Shown one piece after another: positions 51,941 through 62,400 of a stretch of DNA of 64,000 nt (position 1 is the stretch's first letter; each line of letters opens with the position of its first letter). Below the pieces are notes generated by a model. The model did no database searches and was not told where the DNA came from. It saw only the letters and a program-made list of their open reading frames with translations. The DNA is from an uncultured Acidimicrobiales bacterium (GTDB lineage: Bacteria > Actinomycetota > Acidimicrobiia > Acidimicrobiales > SHLQ01). The stretch spans positions 62,001-126,000 of the forward strand of contig CAKZVC010000047.1 of NCBI GenBank assembly GCA_937922235.1, in the 5' to 3' direction. The translations under genes were made by a program, and so were the position numbers.

Positions 51941-52840
51941 ATGGCCACCGAGTTTGTCGATCTACTGCCCGCAATTGCGGCACTCGCCGACCCGACTCGA
52001 CAAGCCGACCTGGGTGAAGTCGCTGCACTCATTGGACTCTCGCCATCGCGAGCTCAGCGGGTCGTCTCGGCAGCGATTGGGGAAAGCCCGAAGCACTATC
52101 GACAGCGCACCCGCGTCGAACTCGGTGCAGTCTTGCTGCTTTCGACCGACTGTCGAATCGTCGACGCGGCATTCGCAACTGGCTTTGAGAACCACGAAAC
52201 ATTTACTCGGGCCTTTGTTGCGCACTTCGGCGAAACACCGTCGGCGTGGCGCAAGGCGAGAGGACGAATCCTCTCCAGTGAACATGCCCGCATCGCCGTC
52301 AGCACGAGCCGCTGCCTGACGCTCTACAACCGACCAACAACCCACAACCACATAGCGAGGAACCTCATGACGTACGACATCTCGACCCAAACCATCGACG
52401 CAACACCAATCGTCTATCAATCTCGCAGGGTCGACCGGGCTGAGGTCGGCGCGGTTCTGGCTGAGTGTTTGCCAGCGGTCTTTGGCTACGTCATGGGACA
52501 AGGGCTCGCACCTGCTGGCCACCCGTTCGTGCGGTACACGTCGATGAGCTCAGCGTTCGTCGAGCTCGATGCCGGGGTGCCGCTCGTGGAAGCCGCGAGC
52601 GAGGATCCGCCAGCCGACACGGGGATGGCACGAGGCGAACTGGTCGGCGGCCTCGTTGCTACAACAATCCACAAAGGTCCATACGACCAGCTCGGGCAGG
52701 CATATGAGGCAATGGAGCGATGGATCGATGCCTCCGAGCATTCGGTGACTGGCTCACCGTGGGAGATCTATCTGACCGATCCCGGCGAAGTTCCAAACCC
52801 CGCTGACTGGCTGACCGAGGTGTTCTTCCCGATCGCGTAA
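51941..52840 (+). CDS. AraC-family regulator with GyrI-like ligand domain
   Basis: A 299-residue regulator. The N-terminal AraC helix-turn-helix pair (residues ~20-115) is recognisable in PSRAQRVVSAAIGESPKHYRQRTRVE and IVDAAFATGFENHETFTRAFVAHFGETPSAWRK, followed by a linker and a C-terminal GyrI/effector-binding domain (~145-299) with AGHPFVRYTS, THKGPYDQLGQAYEAM and WEIYLTDPGEVPNPADW. This layout binds drugs or other hydrophobic ligands and often controls efflux, so the MFS gene upstream is a plausible target. Confidence 0.9.
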   Translation: MATEFVDLLPAIAALADPTRQADLGEVAALIGLSPSRAQRVVSAAIGESPKHYRQRTRVELGAVLLLSTDCRIVDAAFATGFENHETFTRAFVAHFGETPSAWRKARGRILSSEHARIAVSTSRCLTLYNRPTTHNHIARNLMTYDISTQTIDATPIVYQSRRVDRAEVGAVLAECLPAVFGYVMGQGLAPAGHPFVRYTSMSSAFVELDAGVPLVEAASEDPPADTGMARGELVGGLVATTIHKGPYDQLGQAYEAMERWIDASEHSVTGSPWEIYLTDPGEVPNPADWLTEVFFPIA

Positions 52841-52887
52841 GCCCTGCCGCGGCCCTCAGCTGCGATTTATGCGTCATACTGACAATT

Positions 52888-53724
52888 ATGAGTCGCGGGG
52901 AACGAAAGCAAGTAGCCGAGGAAACCGTCTCGATCATTGGACGTGGCGGGTACACGGCGCCTGACGGAGCCGACATCGACCTTGCCGACGCCATCGCCAA
53001 CACTCGTGAGCACACCGAGCTCATTCGGCCCGACGAGTTTGAGCCGATCTTTAGGGCCGCGTCCACCGCACCCGACCAACCGTCGATGACGATCGACGTG
53101 TTCAACGAGACGACGTTCACTGGAGCAAAGGCTCTCCTCGACGCGGGAGCACCGACGGTCTGTTCCCTCAACTTCGCGTCCGCCAAGAACCCCGGCGGCG
53201 GTTGGCTCAGCGGAAGCCAAGCACAAGAAGAAGCCTTGGCTCGAGCGTCCGGGCTGCACGTCAGTCTCGAAACGCAGATGGAGTACTACGAGTTCCATCG
53301 CAATGGAGGCAACGCGCTCTACTCACATCACATGATCTACTCACCTGATGTCGTGGTCTTTCGAGATGATGCTGAGGAGCTAATTAGCGAGCCATGGTCG
53401 ACATCGATCATCACGTCGCCGGCCGCAAACGCTGGTGCGCTCGCAAAGAACGCGCCAGAGCTCGTGCCACAGGTCGAGACGGTGATGCGCGAGCGAATCG
53501 ACCGAGTGCTCGCCGTCGCGGCATCACACGGCCACCAACATCTCGTTCTCGGGGCCTGGGGTTGTGGCGTCTTCGGAAACGACCCCACAGATGTCGCACG
53601 ATGGTTCGGCGATCAGCTTGCGCACGGTGCTGCCGGAGGCACGTTCGCGAGCGTGCGATTCTCGGTCCTCGACCTCAGCCCAAGCACGGCTACCTACAGC
53701 GCGTTCTTCGAGCACTTCGCGTAA
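52888..53724 (+). CDS. TIGR02452/microbial PARG-like protein
   Basis: A 278-residue protein of the TIGR02452 (DUF2263) family, a macrodomain-type poly(ADP-ribose) glycohydrolase. The catalytic signature GGG-x7-QEE is complete at residues 103-115 (GGGWLSGSQAQEE), after the SLNFASAKNP strand. The C-terminus has the expected HLVLGAWGCGVFGNDP loop. It would release ADP-ribose from modified proteins or act on toxin-linked ADP-ribosylation. No ADP-ribosyltransferase is adjacent. The gene starts 47 bp after the AraC-GyrI gene. Confidence 0.93.
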   Translation: MSRGERKQVAEETVSIIGRGGYTAPDGADIDLADAIANTREHTELIRPDEFEPIFRAASTAPDQPSMTIDVFNETTFTGAKALLDAGAPTVCSLNFASAKNPGGGWLSGSQAQEEALARASGLHVSLETQMEYYEFHRNGGNALYSHHMIYSPDVVVFRDDAEELISEPWSTSIITSPAANAGALAKNAPELVPQVETVMRERIDRVLAVAASHGHQHLVLGAWGCGVFGNDPTDVARWFGDQLAHGAAGGTFASVRFSVLDLSPSTATYSAFFEHFA

Positions 53725-53802
53725 CACCAAACACACCGACAGATTGGGACGTGCGCCGATAGGGTTGACCAGTCGGATTTTCGACTGGAAGGACAGCGCA
53801 AA

Positions 53803-55083
53803 ATGGGCGCAACTGTCATTGTTGGTACCCAGTGGGGTGACGAGGGCAAGGGGAAGTTCACCGACCTCCTCGCTCGCGATATGTCCACTGTTGTTCGGTT
53901 CCAAGGCGGCCACAACGCCGGCCACACGATCGTGGTTGAAGGCGAGAGCTTTGCATTGCAGCTCGTGCCATCGGGCGTTCTGTACGACCACATCACCCCG
54001 GTTATTGGTAACGGTGTTGTCGTCGACCCGGGCGTGCTCATCAAAGAGATGGAGATGCTCGAGTCGAAGGGCGTCGATACCTCTCGTCTCCGTGTGAGCG
54101 GCAACGCCCACATGATTTTCCCGTACCACCAGAGCCTTGATGCGCTCCAGGAACGTCATCTTGGTAAGAACAAGCTCGGTACGACCAAGCGCGGCATCGG
54201 TCCGGCGTACGCCGACAAGTCGATGCGTACGGGTCTTCGCGTCCAAGACATCCTCGACGAGAAGATCTTCCGCGAGAAGCTCGAAGTCGTCCTGGCGCAG
54301 CTCAACCCAATGATGAGCCGGGTGTACAACAAGCTCGGCTTCGACATCGAAGAGATCGCCGACACCTTCCTCAACGAATACAAGCCAAAGCTAGAGCCAC
54401 TCGTCACCGACGCCATCTCGCTCGTGCACGAACGCCTCGAAGCCGGCGACGATGTACTGCTCGAAGGTGCACAGGCCACCTTCCTTGATCTCGATCACGG
54501 CACCTACCCGTACGTGACTTCATCGAACCCAACCGCAGGCGGTGCGTCCGTTGGGTCGGGCGTTGGTCCGATGTACATCGACCGTGTTGTCGGTGTTGCC
54601 AAGGCCTACATCACCCGCGTTGGCGCGGGCCCGTTCCCAACCGAGCTCTTCGACGAGATCGGCGAGCACATCGTCGATGTTGGTCACGAGTACGGCACGA
54701 ACACCGGTCGTCGTCGCCGCCCTGGCTACTTCGACTGCGTGATGATGCGCTACGCCCGTCGGGTGAACTCGCTTTCTGAGCTGGCCATCGTCAAGCTCGA
54801 CGTGCTCGATCAGCTCGACGAGATCAAGGTCTGCGTTGCCTACGAGCACGAGGGCGAACGTCTCAACGACTTCCCGTATCACCAGACCGTGCTTCACAAC
54901 GTGACGCCCGTGTACGAGACACTCCCGGGTTGGAAGACCGACCTCACGGGTGTCACCGATCGCTCCGAGCTGCCGAAGGCTGCCGAGGAATATCTCACCT
55001 TCATCGAAGAGCAGTGCGGCATGCCGGTTTCGATGGTGGGCGTTGGTCCAGGACGTAAGCAAGTTCTCAACTTCACCTCCTAA
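53803..55083 (+). CDS. purA: Adenylosuccinate synthetase
   Basis: PurA, 426 residues, makes adenylosuccinate from IMP, aspartate and GTP. The P-loop is [17 protein letters not shown] at residues 8-24, with [10 protein letters not shown] (~40), [15 protein letters not shown] (~130), [19 protein letters not shown] (~225) and the aspartate loop [10 protein letters not shown] (~303) all intact. GGAAGG precedes the ATG. It is followed by purD after 15 bp. Confidence 0.98.
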   Translation: MGATVIVGTQWGDEGKGKFTDLLARDMSTVVRFQGGHNAGHTIVVEGESFALQLVPSGVLYDHITPVIGNGVVVDPGVLIKEMEMLESKGVDTSRLRVSGNAHMIFPYHQSLDALQERHLGKNKLGTTKRGIGPAYADKSMRTGLRVQDILDEKIFREKLEVVLAQLNPMMSRVYNKLGFDIEEIADTFLNEYKPKLEPLVTDAISLVHERLEAGDDVLLEGAQATFLDLDHGTYPYVTSSNPTAGGASVGSGVGPMYIDRVVGVAKAYITRVGAGPFPTELFDEIGEHIVDVGHEYGTNTGRRRRPGYFDCVMMRYARRVNSLSELAIVKLDVLDQLDEIKVCVAYEHEGERLNDFPYHQTVLHNVTPVYETLPGWKTDLTGVTDRSELPKAAEEYLTFIEEQCGMPVSMVGVGPGRKQVLNFTS

Positions 55084-55098
55084 CTCGGAAGGCTCGCT

Positions 55099-56325
55099 AT
55101 GACTCGAGTTGTCGTTGTTGGATCCGGAGGTCGCGAGCACGCTCTTGCCGACGTTCTTGGACGGACGGCCAGCGAGGTCATCGTGACACCGGGTAATCCG
55201 GGGATCCCAGGGTCGGTTGCGACACCAGCAACCGAGCTTGATGCCGACTTGTTCGTCATCGGCCCCGAGGTGCCGCTGGTCGACGGTTTGGCCGACGAGC
55301 TCCGAGCGCAGGGCAAGTTGGTGTTCGGACCAGGCGCCGATGGCGCTCAGCTTGAAGGCAGCAAGGCCTACATGAAGGACTTGCTGGTTGCGGCTGGCGT
55401 GCCAACAGCAGCTCATGGGTCGTTCACCGAGGCTGCGCTGGCTCGCGAGTTCCTCGCGACCATGGAGCAACCGTTCGTCATCAAGACCGACGGACTCGCA
55501 GCAGGCAAGGGGGTGTTGGTCACGAACGACCGCTCCGAGGCCGAAGCGGCGATCGACGAATATCTGTCGGGCGATGCCTTTGGCGACGCCGGCTCGACCG
55601 TCGTGATCGAAGAAGGCTTGGTCGGACCCGAGATCTCGATCTTCGCCATCTGCGACGGCGCCAAGGCCGTTGCGCTCGCACCCGCCCAAGACCACAAGCG
55701 CATCTTCGACGGCGACGAAGGACCAAACACCGGGGGCATGGGTGCGTACACCCCGTTGCCATGGGCCGACCCGAACCTGGTCGACCAGATCATGACCACC
55801 TGCATCGAGCCAACGTTGGCCGAGCTTCAACGGCGCGGCATCGACTATCGGGGCACCTTGTTCGCTGGGCTGATGCTCACGCCGAACGGGCCGAAGATGC
55901 TCGAGTACAACGTGCGCTTCGGCGACCCGGAAACTCAGGTAGTTCTGCCGCGAATCGATTCTGACCTGGTCCAACTGCTATCAGAGGCAGCGGCAGGCAA
56001 TATCGAGAGCTCGCCCGCCTTCTCTGACGACTCGTTGGTGACAGTGGTGTGCGCCAGCGAGGGATATCCCGCATCTGCTCGCACTGGCGACGTCATCGAT
56101 GGTCTCGACGATGCTCGAGCGCTCGAGAGTGTGTCGGTGTATGCGGCTGGGGTGAAGACGAACGCCGACGGGCAGCTCATCACTGGAGGCGGTCGGGTGC
56201 TGAACGTCATTGGCCGAGGGGCCACGATGGACGAGGCGGTCGAGCGAGCGTATGCAGGTGTCGCGGCGATCAGCTGGCCGGGGATGCAGCACCGCACCGA
56301 CATTGCCCACCAAGCCAGAGGCTGA
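55099..56325 (+). CDS. purD: Phosphoribosylamine-glycine ligase
   Basis: PurD, 408 residues, an ATP-grasp ligase making GAR. Signatures are VVGSGGREHALADVLGRTA at the start, VFGPGADGAQLEGSKAYMKDLL (~75), VIKTDGLAAGKGVLVT (~130) and the ATP-grasp end LEYNVRFGDPETQVVLPR (~270). The start has GGAAGG 10 bp ahead. It is the second gene of purA-purD, with the next gene starting 3 bp after its stop. Confidence 0.98.
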   Translation: MTRVVVVGSGGREHALADVLGRTASEVIVTPGNPGIPGSVATPATELDADLFVIGPEVPLVDGLADELRAQGKLVFGPGADGAQLEGSKAYMKDLLVAAGVPTAAHGSFTEAALAREFLATMEQPFVIKTDGLAAGKGVLVTNDRSEAEAAIDEYLSGDAFGDAGSTVVIEEGLVGPEISIFAICDGAKAVALAPAQDHKRIFDGDEGPNTGGMGAYTPLPWADPNLVDQIMTTCIEPTLAELQRRGIDYRGTLFAGLMLTPNGPKMLEYNVRFGDPETQVVLPRIDSDLVQLLSEAAAGNIESSPAFSDDSLVTVVCASEGYPASARTGDVIDGLDDARALESVSVYAAGVKTNADGQLITGGGRVLNVIGRGATMDEAVERAYAGVAAISWPGMQHRTDIAHQARG

Positions 56326-56328
56326 CCA

Positions 56329-57141
56329 ATGACGGCGGAGTCACCTCAGGTTGATGCAAGTGTCCTCGACCTTGAGAGCTACGACCTGCCGGGCCTGCGC
56401 GCCGACATCCAACAGATTCTCGACCTTCCAACCGCGATCGAAGCGGTCGTCAAGAAAAGTGCCATCGCCATCTTCTTGGGAGCGGCATTGGTGTGGATTG
56501 TCTTTCGTCCACGCATGCCGCTGTGGGCGCTCGTTCCGTATGTCGCACTAGCGACTGTGGCGCTCGTGCTCGCGGCAGGGGCGATCAGCGCCTTCTTGGT
56601 GTTGAAGTCTCGGATCGAAGCAACCGACCGAGCCGCAGATCGAACCCTCTTCACTGTTGCAGCCATGCACGGCGATCTTCTTCAGGTGCAGGGGAGTGGC
56701 GCCGAACTGCCGTTGCGTGCGGTCGCCACCTTCCTCGCACAAACCGTCGTGTTCCCGATACTGATTGGCTCAGCCGGGTCGATGCTCGAAACAGCGGCCA
56801 CGACGGCTACTCCGCTCGGGTGGTTTTCGCGCACACTTCTCAACCGAGCGTTTGGTGAGGTAGAGAAACGCTTGCTGGTTGCGCTCGAAGCGGTCAATGA
56901 AGAGCAAATCGAATCGGGCCTTCCCGAACCACAAGACGGCGTGGCCGTCGATTCGTGGACAGAGCTTCCGGTACAAGATCTTCCGAACCAGATTCGTGGT
57001 TGGTACGAAGCCATTCACCGTCATCTCTCGCGAGTGGTCGATGGCCTCGAAGTGCTCACCGTCGGTGGAGCCGGAGCGACGACGGCGTTGGCCGTGTTTC
57101 CGTTCGCGTTACTTGTTGGCCTTGGCTTCTTGCTGACGTAG
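56329..57141 (+). CDS. Hypothetical membrane protein
   Basis: A 270-residue protein with two membrane segments near residues 42-64 and 66-94, a long cytoplasmic or external middle, and a third hydrophobic segment at the C-terminus (~246-270, LAVFPFALLVGLGFLL). It has no known domain. It is 3 bp after purD and overlaps the convergent small gene by 33 bp, so it is likely the end of the purA-purD transcript. The role is unknown; the family link is not clear. Confidence 0.65.
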   Translation: MTAESPQVDASVLDLESYDLPGLRADIQQILDLPTAIEAVVKKSAIAIFLGAALVWIVFRPRMPLWALVPYVALATVALVLAAGAISAFLVLKSRIEATDRAADRTLFTVAAMHGDLLQVQGSGAELPLRAVATFLAQTVVFPILIGSAGSMLETAATTATPLGWFSRTLLNRAFGEVEKRLLVALEAVNEEQIESGLPEPQDGVAVDSWTELPVQDLPNQIRGWYEAIHRHLSRVVDGLEVLTVGGAGATTALAVFPFALLVGLGFLLT

Positions 57142-57348
57142 GGCGGCGTACGTTCCGGGCGATCGCGGGTCCTCCACAAATTCAAGCCGGTCGATAAGTC
57201 GGCGAACCTGCGCCTGATGTGCGGGCTCGTGCAGCCACCCCGGAAGCCGCATCTCGAACAGCCAGCTGCCGTCCGAGATGATGAGATCTTTGCCGTCTAT
57301 CTCGAGTCGGGAGATGTCTTGATAGGTGATTTCTTGCTCGAGCTTCAT
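57109..57348 (-). CDS. Small hypothetical protein
   Basis: A 79-residue soluble protein without family match. It has a two-strand start (EQEITYQDISRLEIDGKDLIISDG), an EMRLPGWLHEPAHQAQV segment and a helical C-terminus. Its start overlaps the stop of the upstream gene (57345-57728) as ATGA, which supports it as a real partner; its 3' end overlaps the convergent membrane gene. Confidence 0.6.
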   Translation of the reverse strand: MKLEQEITYQDISRLEIDGKDLIISDGSWLFEMRLPGWLHEPAHQAQVRRLIDRLEFVEDPRSPGTYAALRQQEAKANK

Positions 57349-57728
57349 CTCGTAGGGAGTCTGTACGAAGTCCTGAGCGTGCCACCGCCGCCAAGACGGC
57401 CAACGCGCATGTCGCGGCCATCGACAGGGGAAAAGTCGAGCGAACTACGAACTTGGTCAACCGGCCCGCGGCGTGGAGCGGCCTCGTGCATCGTCTTAGT
57501 TACTTCTCGCCGAATCACCCGCACGAGTATCAAGAAGGCAAGGACACAGAAGACGAATCCGGCACCGAGCCCGAGGATCGGGTCACCCTCAGACAATGCG
57601 ACTATCGACAAGATCGTCAAGGCAACGCCGCAGGAGCCGACGAGCCAAGGCGAAACCCCGAGTCCGGGCAGGTCGAGTTCTTCTTCGACCGCAACGGTTG
57701 AGGAACCCGGATCGAGGATGGCACCCAT
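57345..57728 (-). CDS. Small two-helix membrane protein
   Basis: A 127-residue protein with two membrane segments (~30-48, WLVGSCGVALTILSIVALSE; ~52-72, GAGFVFCVLAFLILVRVI) followed by a Gly/Arg-rich cytoplasmic tail. It has no known family. It is coupled by a 4-bp overlap to the 79-residue protein downstream, so the two probably form one small operon. Confidence 0.6.
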   Translation of the reverse strand: MGAILDPGSSTVAVEEELDLPGLGVSPWLVGSCGVALTILSIVALSEGDPILGLGAGFVFCVLAFLILVRVIRREVTKTMHEAAPRRGPVDQVRSSLDFSPVDGRDMRVGRLGGGGTLRTSYRLPTR

Positions 57729-57780
57729 CCTTCAGAGATCGGAGTTCTCCGGACCGAGCTTTAGTTGGCTGCACCGAAGC

Positions 57781-57820
57781 AGGGGCCTGACCCCTAATTC
57801 CGAATAGGGGTCAGGCCCCT
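57781..57820. repeat. Hairpin of the GGGTCTGACCCC family
   Basis: AGGGGCCTGACCCCT and its near-exact reverse complement flank a short AT loop, giving about 18 pairs with one bulge. It sits in the gap upstream of purB. Confidence 0.8.
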
Positions 57821-57870
57821 CCGCGGCAGGTGGCGCTGAAATCGTTGATATTTGGCGAATGCGGGCGGAC

Positions 57871-57907
57871 GGGTCTGACCCCGCCTCCAAAAAGGGGGTC
57901 AGACCCC
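57871..57907. repeat. Second hairpin of the GGGTCTGACCCC family
   Basis: GGGTCTGACCCC (57871-57882) and GGGGTCAGACCCC (57895-57907) form a 12-bp stem over a short loop, 69 bp before purB. The 247-bp gap 57729-57975 holds no gene other than these hairpins. Confidence 0.8.
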
Positions 57908-57975
57908 GGTTCGGGAGATGGATCGCTGGTTGGGGTGAGTACGATCCGAATCGCACGACTTTTCGGAGGACATCG

Positions 57976-59391
57976 ATGATCACAAACGTCTTGGCTGGGC
58001 GATACGCCAGTGCGGACATGGTGGCTATCTGGTCGCCGGAAGCGAAGATCGTGCTTGAGCGCGAGCTTTGGATTGCGGTGATGAAAGCGCAGGCCGAGCT
58101 CGGTGTCGATGTGCCCGACGGTGTTGTTGCCGCGTATGAAGCGGTGATCGACACGGTCGATCTGGCATCGATTGCCGATCGTGAACGCGTAACTCGCCAC
58201 GACGTGAAGGCACGCATCGAAGAGTTCAATGCCCTGGCAGGTCACGAGCACATCCACAAGGGGATGACCTCGCGTGACCTCACCGAGAATGTCGAGCAGC
58301 TGCAGATCCGCCGAAGCCTCGAGCTCGTCCGCTCACGAATCGTGACGACACTCGCTCGGCTCAGCGAGCGCGCGGTCGAATACTCCGATACCGCTATGGC
58401 TGGCCGTAGCCACAACGTTGCTGCCCAGGTCACGACGCTCGGCAAGCGGTTCGCCTCGGCTGCTGAAGAACTCCTGCAGGCTCATGCTCGCGTCGACGAA
58501 CTCATCGCCCGATATCCGCTTCGCGGCATCAAGGGCCCAATGGGAACTCAGCAAGACCTTCTCGACCTGCTTGGCGACGCGGCGACGGTCGATCAGCTCG
58601 AACGAAAGGTCGCCGAACATCTGGGCTTCGACTCGACACTCGACAGTGTTGGTCAGGTCTATCCCCGGTCGCTTGACTTCGATGCCGTGTCGGCCTTGCT
58701 GCAGGTGGCCGCTGGACCGGCGAACTTCTGCAACACGCTTCGGCTGATGGCTGGGCAAGAGCTCGTCACCGAAGGCTTCAAGGAAGGCCAGGTTGGCTCG
58801 TCGGCAATGCCGCACAAGATGAACGCTCGTTCGTCCGAACGCATCGTTGGTTTCCAAGCGATCCTTCGTGGGCATGTCACCATGGTCAGCTCACTTTCAG
58901 GCGACCAATGGAACGAAGGTGATGTCAGCTGTTCGGTGGTCCGCCGCGTTGCTTTGCCCGATGCCTTCCTGGCCATTGACGGATTGTTCGAGACGTTCCT
59001 CACGATCCTCGACGAGTTCGGTGCGTTCCCGGCAGTCATCGATCGTGAGCTCGAGCGCTATCTTCCGTTCCTCTCGACCACGAAGCTGCTGATGGCGGCG
59101 GTCAAGGTCGGAGCCGGCCGCGAAGAATCGCACGAGGCCATCAAGGAACATGCGGTTGCGGTCGCGCTCGACATGCGAAGTAGTGGCCGGACCGACAACG
59201 ACCTGCTCGATCGGCTTGCGGCCGACGAACGGTTCCCCGTTGACCCGAACGAACTTGACGCGGCAGTCTCCGAACCGATCAGCCTCGCGGGTCTGGCTCG
59301 TGAACAGGTAGCGGCAGTCGAGCATCGCGTGAAGGCCTTGGTCGATGCCGACCCTGAGGCCGGTTCGTACCGTCCGGGTTCGATTTTGTAG
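57976..59391 (+). CDS. purB: Adenylosuccinate lyase
   Basis: PurB, 471 residues, cleaves adenylosuccinate to AMP and SAICAR to AICAR. The fumarase-superfamily signature SSAMPHKMNARSSERIVG is intact (~275), and HEHIHKGMTSRDLTENVEQLQ (~92) and AGRSHNVAAQVTTLGKRFA (~140) carry the other catalytic residues. CGGAGGA (57964-57970) fixes the ATG at 57976; longer upstream frames run into the hairpins. The gene is close to, but not co-transcribed in an obvious way with, purA-purD. Confidence 0.97.
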   Translation: MITNVLAGRYASADMVAIWSPEAKIVLERELWIAVMKAQAELGVDVPDGVVAAYEAVIDTVDLASIADRERVTRHDVKARIEEFNALAGHEHIHKGMTSRDLTENVEQLQIRRSLELVRSRIVTTLARLSERAVEYSDTAMAGRSHNVAAQVTTLGKRFASAAEELLQAHARVDELIARYPLRGIKGPMGTQQDLLDLLGDAATVDQLERKVAEHLGFDSTLDSVGQVYPRSLDFDAVSALLQVAAGPANFCNTLRLMAGQELVTEGFKEGQVGSSAMPHKMNARSSERIVGFQAILRGHVTMVSSLSGDQWNEGDVSCSVVRRVALPDAFLAIDGLFETFLTILDEFGAFPAVIDRELERYLPFLSTTKLLMAAVKVGAGREESHEAIKEHAVAVALDMRSSGRTDNDLLDRLAADERFPVDPNELDAAVSEPISLAGLAREQVAAVEHRVKALVDADPEAGSYRPGSIL

Positions 59392-59493
59392 CTTCCGAGT
59401 AGGTCAAAAGACCCTAGTGAAATAGGTAGGGGCCGACAGCCCCAATTCTGGCCATCTTCGTTGACATTGCATGGGCCGTGTCGATTGACATAT

Positions 59494-62400
59494 ATGAATC
59501 CATCACCGTCTCGCGTGAAGTTCGTTCCCAAGCGTCTGTCGCGCACGCTTGTTGCATTGACCCTGGCGGTGTCGATGGTTGCTCTTCAGCTGGTTGTATT
59601 GCCGGTGTCCCAGGTCTCAGCTGACACTCCGTTCACGCCCGTGTTCTCTACCAACGCGCCCGGCGACATCGTCTACGTTGCCAACACATTGGTGACGTGT
59701 CGCGCTGGGTCGAACAACTGCGCTAACGCACAAGCTGGCGGCAACTTTGCGAACAATCAGTTCGGCGGCAACAACGTTGAAGTAGACACCGATGGTGTTG
59801 GTGCGACGTCAAACTCGAGCCAGGCAACGTACGCGCTGCCAGCGGGGGGTCAGGTGTTGTGGGCCGGTTTGTACTGGATGGGTTACTACCAGGGTTCAGC
59901 TGCTGACAAGGACGACGTGCTCTTTCAGACGCCCGCAACAGGTGGCTATGTGCCAGTCGCGGCGAGCTTCTTCGATGATTGGAACAACAACGACGACTTT
60001 TACATGGGCCATGCCGACGTCACCGCGCTTGTGCAGGCTGGTGGCTCTGGAACGTACGGCGTTGGTGATGTAGCGATTACGCCAAACACTGGAAACACCC
60101 ACGGTGGTTGGTCACTGGTCATTATTCAGGAAGATCCCAACGCGACGTGGAAGAACCTCACGGTGAACCAGGGGTTTCAAGGCGTTACGCGCAACAACCC
60201 GCAGGTCGACATCACCGTTTCGGGTTTCAACGCGCCTCCAGTGGGACCGGTTGTGGCAGAGATCGGCATGATCGCAAGCGAGGGCGACGCTCCGTACCAG
60301 GGTGACTATGTCGAATTCAACGGCCAGCGCTTGACCAATGGGTTGAATCCAACCAACAACTTCTTCAACTCGACGATCTCCACCAACGGCGTGCTCGCGA
60401 ACAACGGCACCCCTGGTCTCTCGGCGAACACGCTCGGATTCGATGCCGACATCATCGACACCAACGGACTTGTTCCACCAGGGGCGACCTCAGCGAACAT
60501 TCGTCTCGGCACCGGCGGCGAGTGGTTCTATCCAGCTGTGGTCACGACGGCTATCGAGATCTACGTTCCCAACCTCAGCACAAACCTGCGAAAGACCGGC
60601 GTTGACCTCGACGGCGAGGAGCTGCACCCCGGCGACGAGATCGAGTACACGATCGTGTTCGACAACACGGGACAGGATCCCGCCATTCAGACAACGATGT
60701 CTGACAACATCCCTGCTGGTACGACGTACGTCCCCGGCAGTCTCGAAGTGGTTTCCGACGACAGCGGGGCAGGACCGCGTACCGACGCGGCCGGAGATGA
60801 CACCGCGTGGTTCGACGGAACCGCGGTCAACTTCAACATCGGCGCTGGTGCTACGCCGACTAGTGGTGGCCAGGTTGACCCGGTAAGCCAGGGCGGCGGG
60901 GTGTACGAGGTGAAGTTCCGCGTCACTGTTGACCCAGGAACTGAAACCACCGACATCACCAACGTTGCCTCGATCGACTACGTGGGGCAGTTCATCGGTG
61001 ACAGCTACACCGCGACCACGCCGCCGGTCGACATCCCGGTTGAACCGCTAGTCGATCTCTCTGTCGCGAAGACCGACAACGTTGATCCCGTTATCGCAGG
61101 CAACGACGTGGCCTACACCGTGTCGGTCAGCAACGCCGGCCCTTCTGATGCGGTGAACGCGACGGTTACCGACACACTGCCAACAGGTCTCACGTTTACC
61201 CCTTCGGGGTCTGACCCCAGGTGTTCTGCCGCTGGCCAAGTCGTCACGTGTGTGATTCCGACGCTTGGTATCGCCACTGAAGACGTAGTGATCAACTCGA
61301 CCGTCGATGGCGAGGTAGTGGCTGCGTCGGTAACTAACAGTGCAACCGTTACCTCTGACACGCATGAGCACGACGTCACGAACAACACGACGAACGAGCC
61401 CACAGCCATCATCCGTGAAGTTGATACGTCCGTAACCAAGTCGGCCGCGCCAACCGTGACCGCTGGTGGTCAGCTCACATACACGATCGATGTTGCTAAC
61501 GCTGGGCCATCCACCGCGCTCAACACCACGGTCGTTGATGCTCTGCCGGCTGGCGTTGTGCTCGTGTCAGCCACACCAACTGGCGCAGGCACTTGCGCTG
61601 GCACCACCTGTACCTGGCCCACGATTGCAGCTGCTGGCTCCGAGAGCGTCACGATTATCGTCGACGTTCCCGGCGACACCGCAGACGCCACCGTGCTGAC
61701 GAACTCTGTCGAGGTAAGCAGCGACGACCCAGATGCGGACTCGTCCGACAACACCGCGTCGGTGAACACCACCGTTGGTGTTGCCGCCGACCTTGCACTC
61801 ACCAAGACACTCGCCGGTCCGATCGTTCCCGGCGAACAGGCGATCTACACCCTGACCGTCGAGAACCTTGGCCCATCGGATGCAAACGCTGTTGAGGTAA
61901 CTGATGCAGTTCCAGCAGGGATGACATTCAGCGCGGCCGCTCCAACGTCACCGGACTGCAACGAAGCCGCGGGTGTTGTGACCTGTGATGGCGGCACGCT
62001 CGCATCGGGTGATACCGCAACGTTCCTCGTCGTCTTCGATGTTGATCCCTCGATGGCTGACGGAACACCCGTGACGAACAACGCATCAACATCGAGCAGC
62101 ACTCCCGACCCAAACGCTGCGAACGACACCGCATCGGTAACGGAGAGCGCAGCTCGCGCCGCTGACGTGTTTGTCGTGAAAGACGACAACACCACCACCG
62201 TCTCGGCTGGTGGACAGATCACCTACACCTTCGACTACGGCAACAACGGACCATCGGACGCAACCGGCGTAACCATCTCGGACACGCTACCTGCGGGCGT
62301 TACCTTCGCGTCGTCAACAGACTGCACCGAAGCTGGCGGCGTCGTGACGTGCAACATCGGCACGCTCGCTCCGGGAGCGACCGGCACCGCAACGTTCGTT

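Noticed and set aside
54520-55974. Long minus-strand frame across purA and purD
   Set aside because: Antisense to two intact purine genes; GC-rich codon bias makes such frames common.
59392-59493. Riboswitch-like hairpins before the DUF11 gene
   Set aside because: Only two short stems (GGTC/GACC and GGGGC/GCCCC) are seen and no known riboswitch core can be matched.
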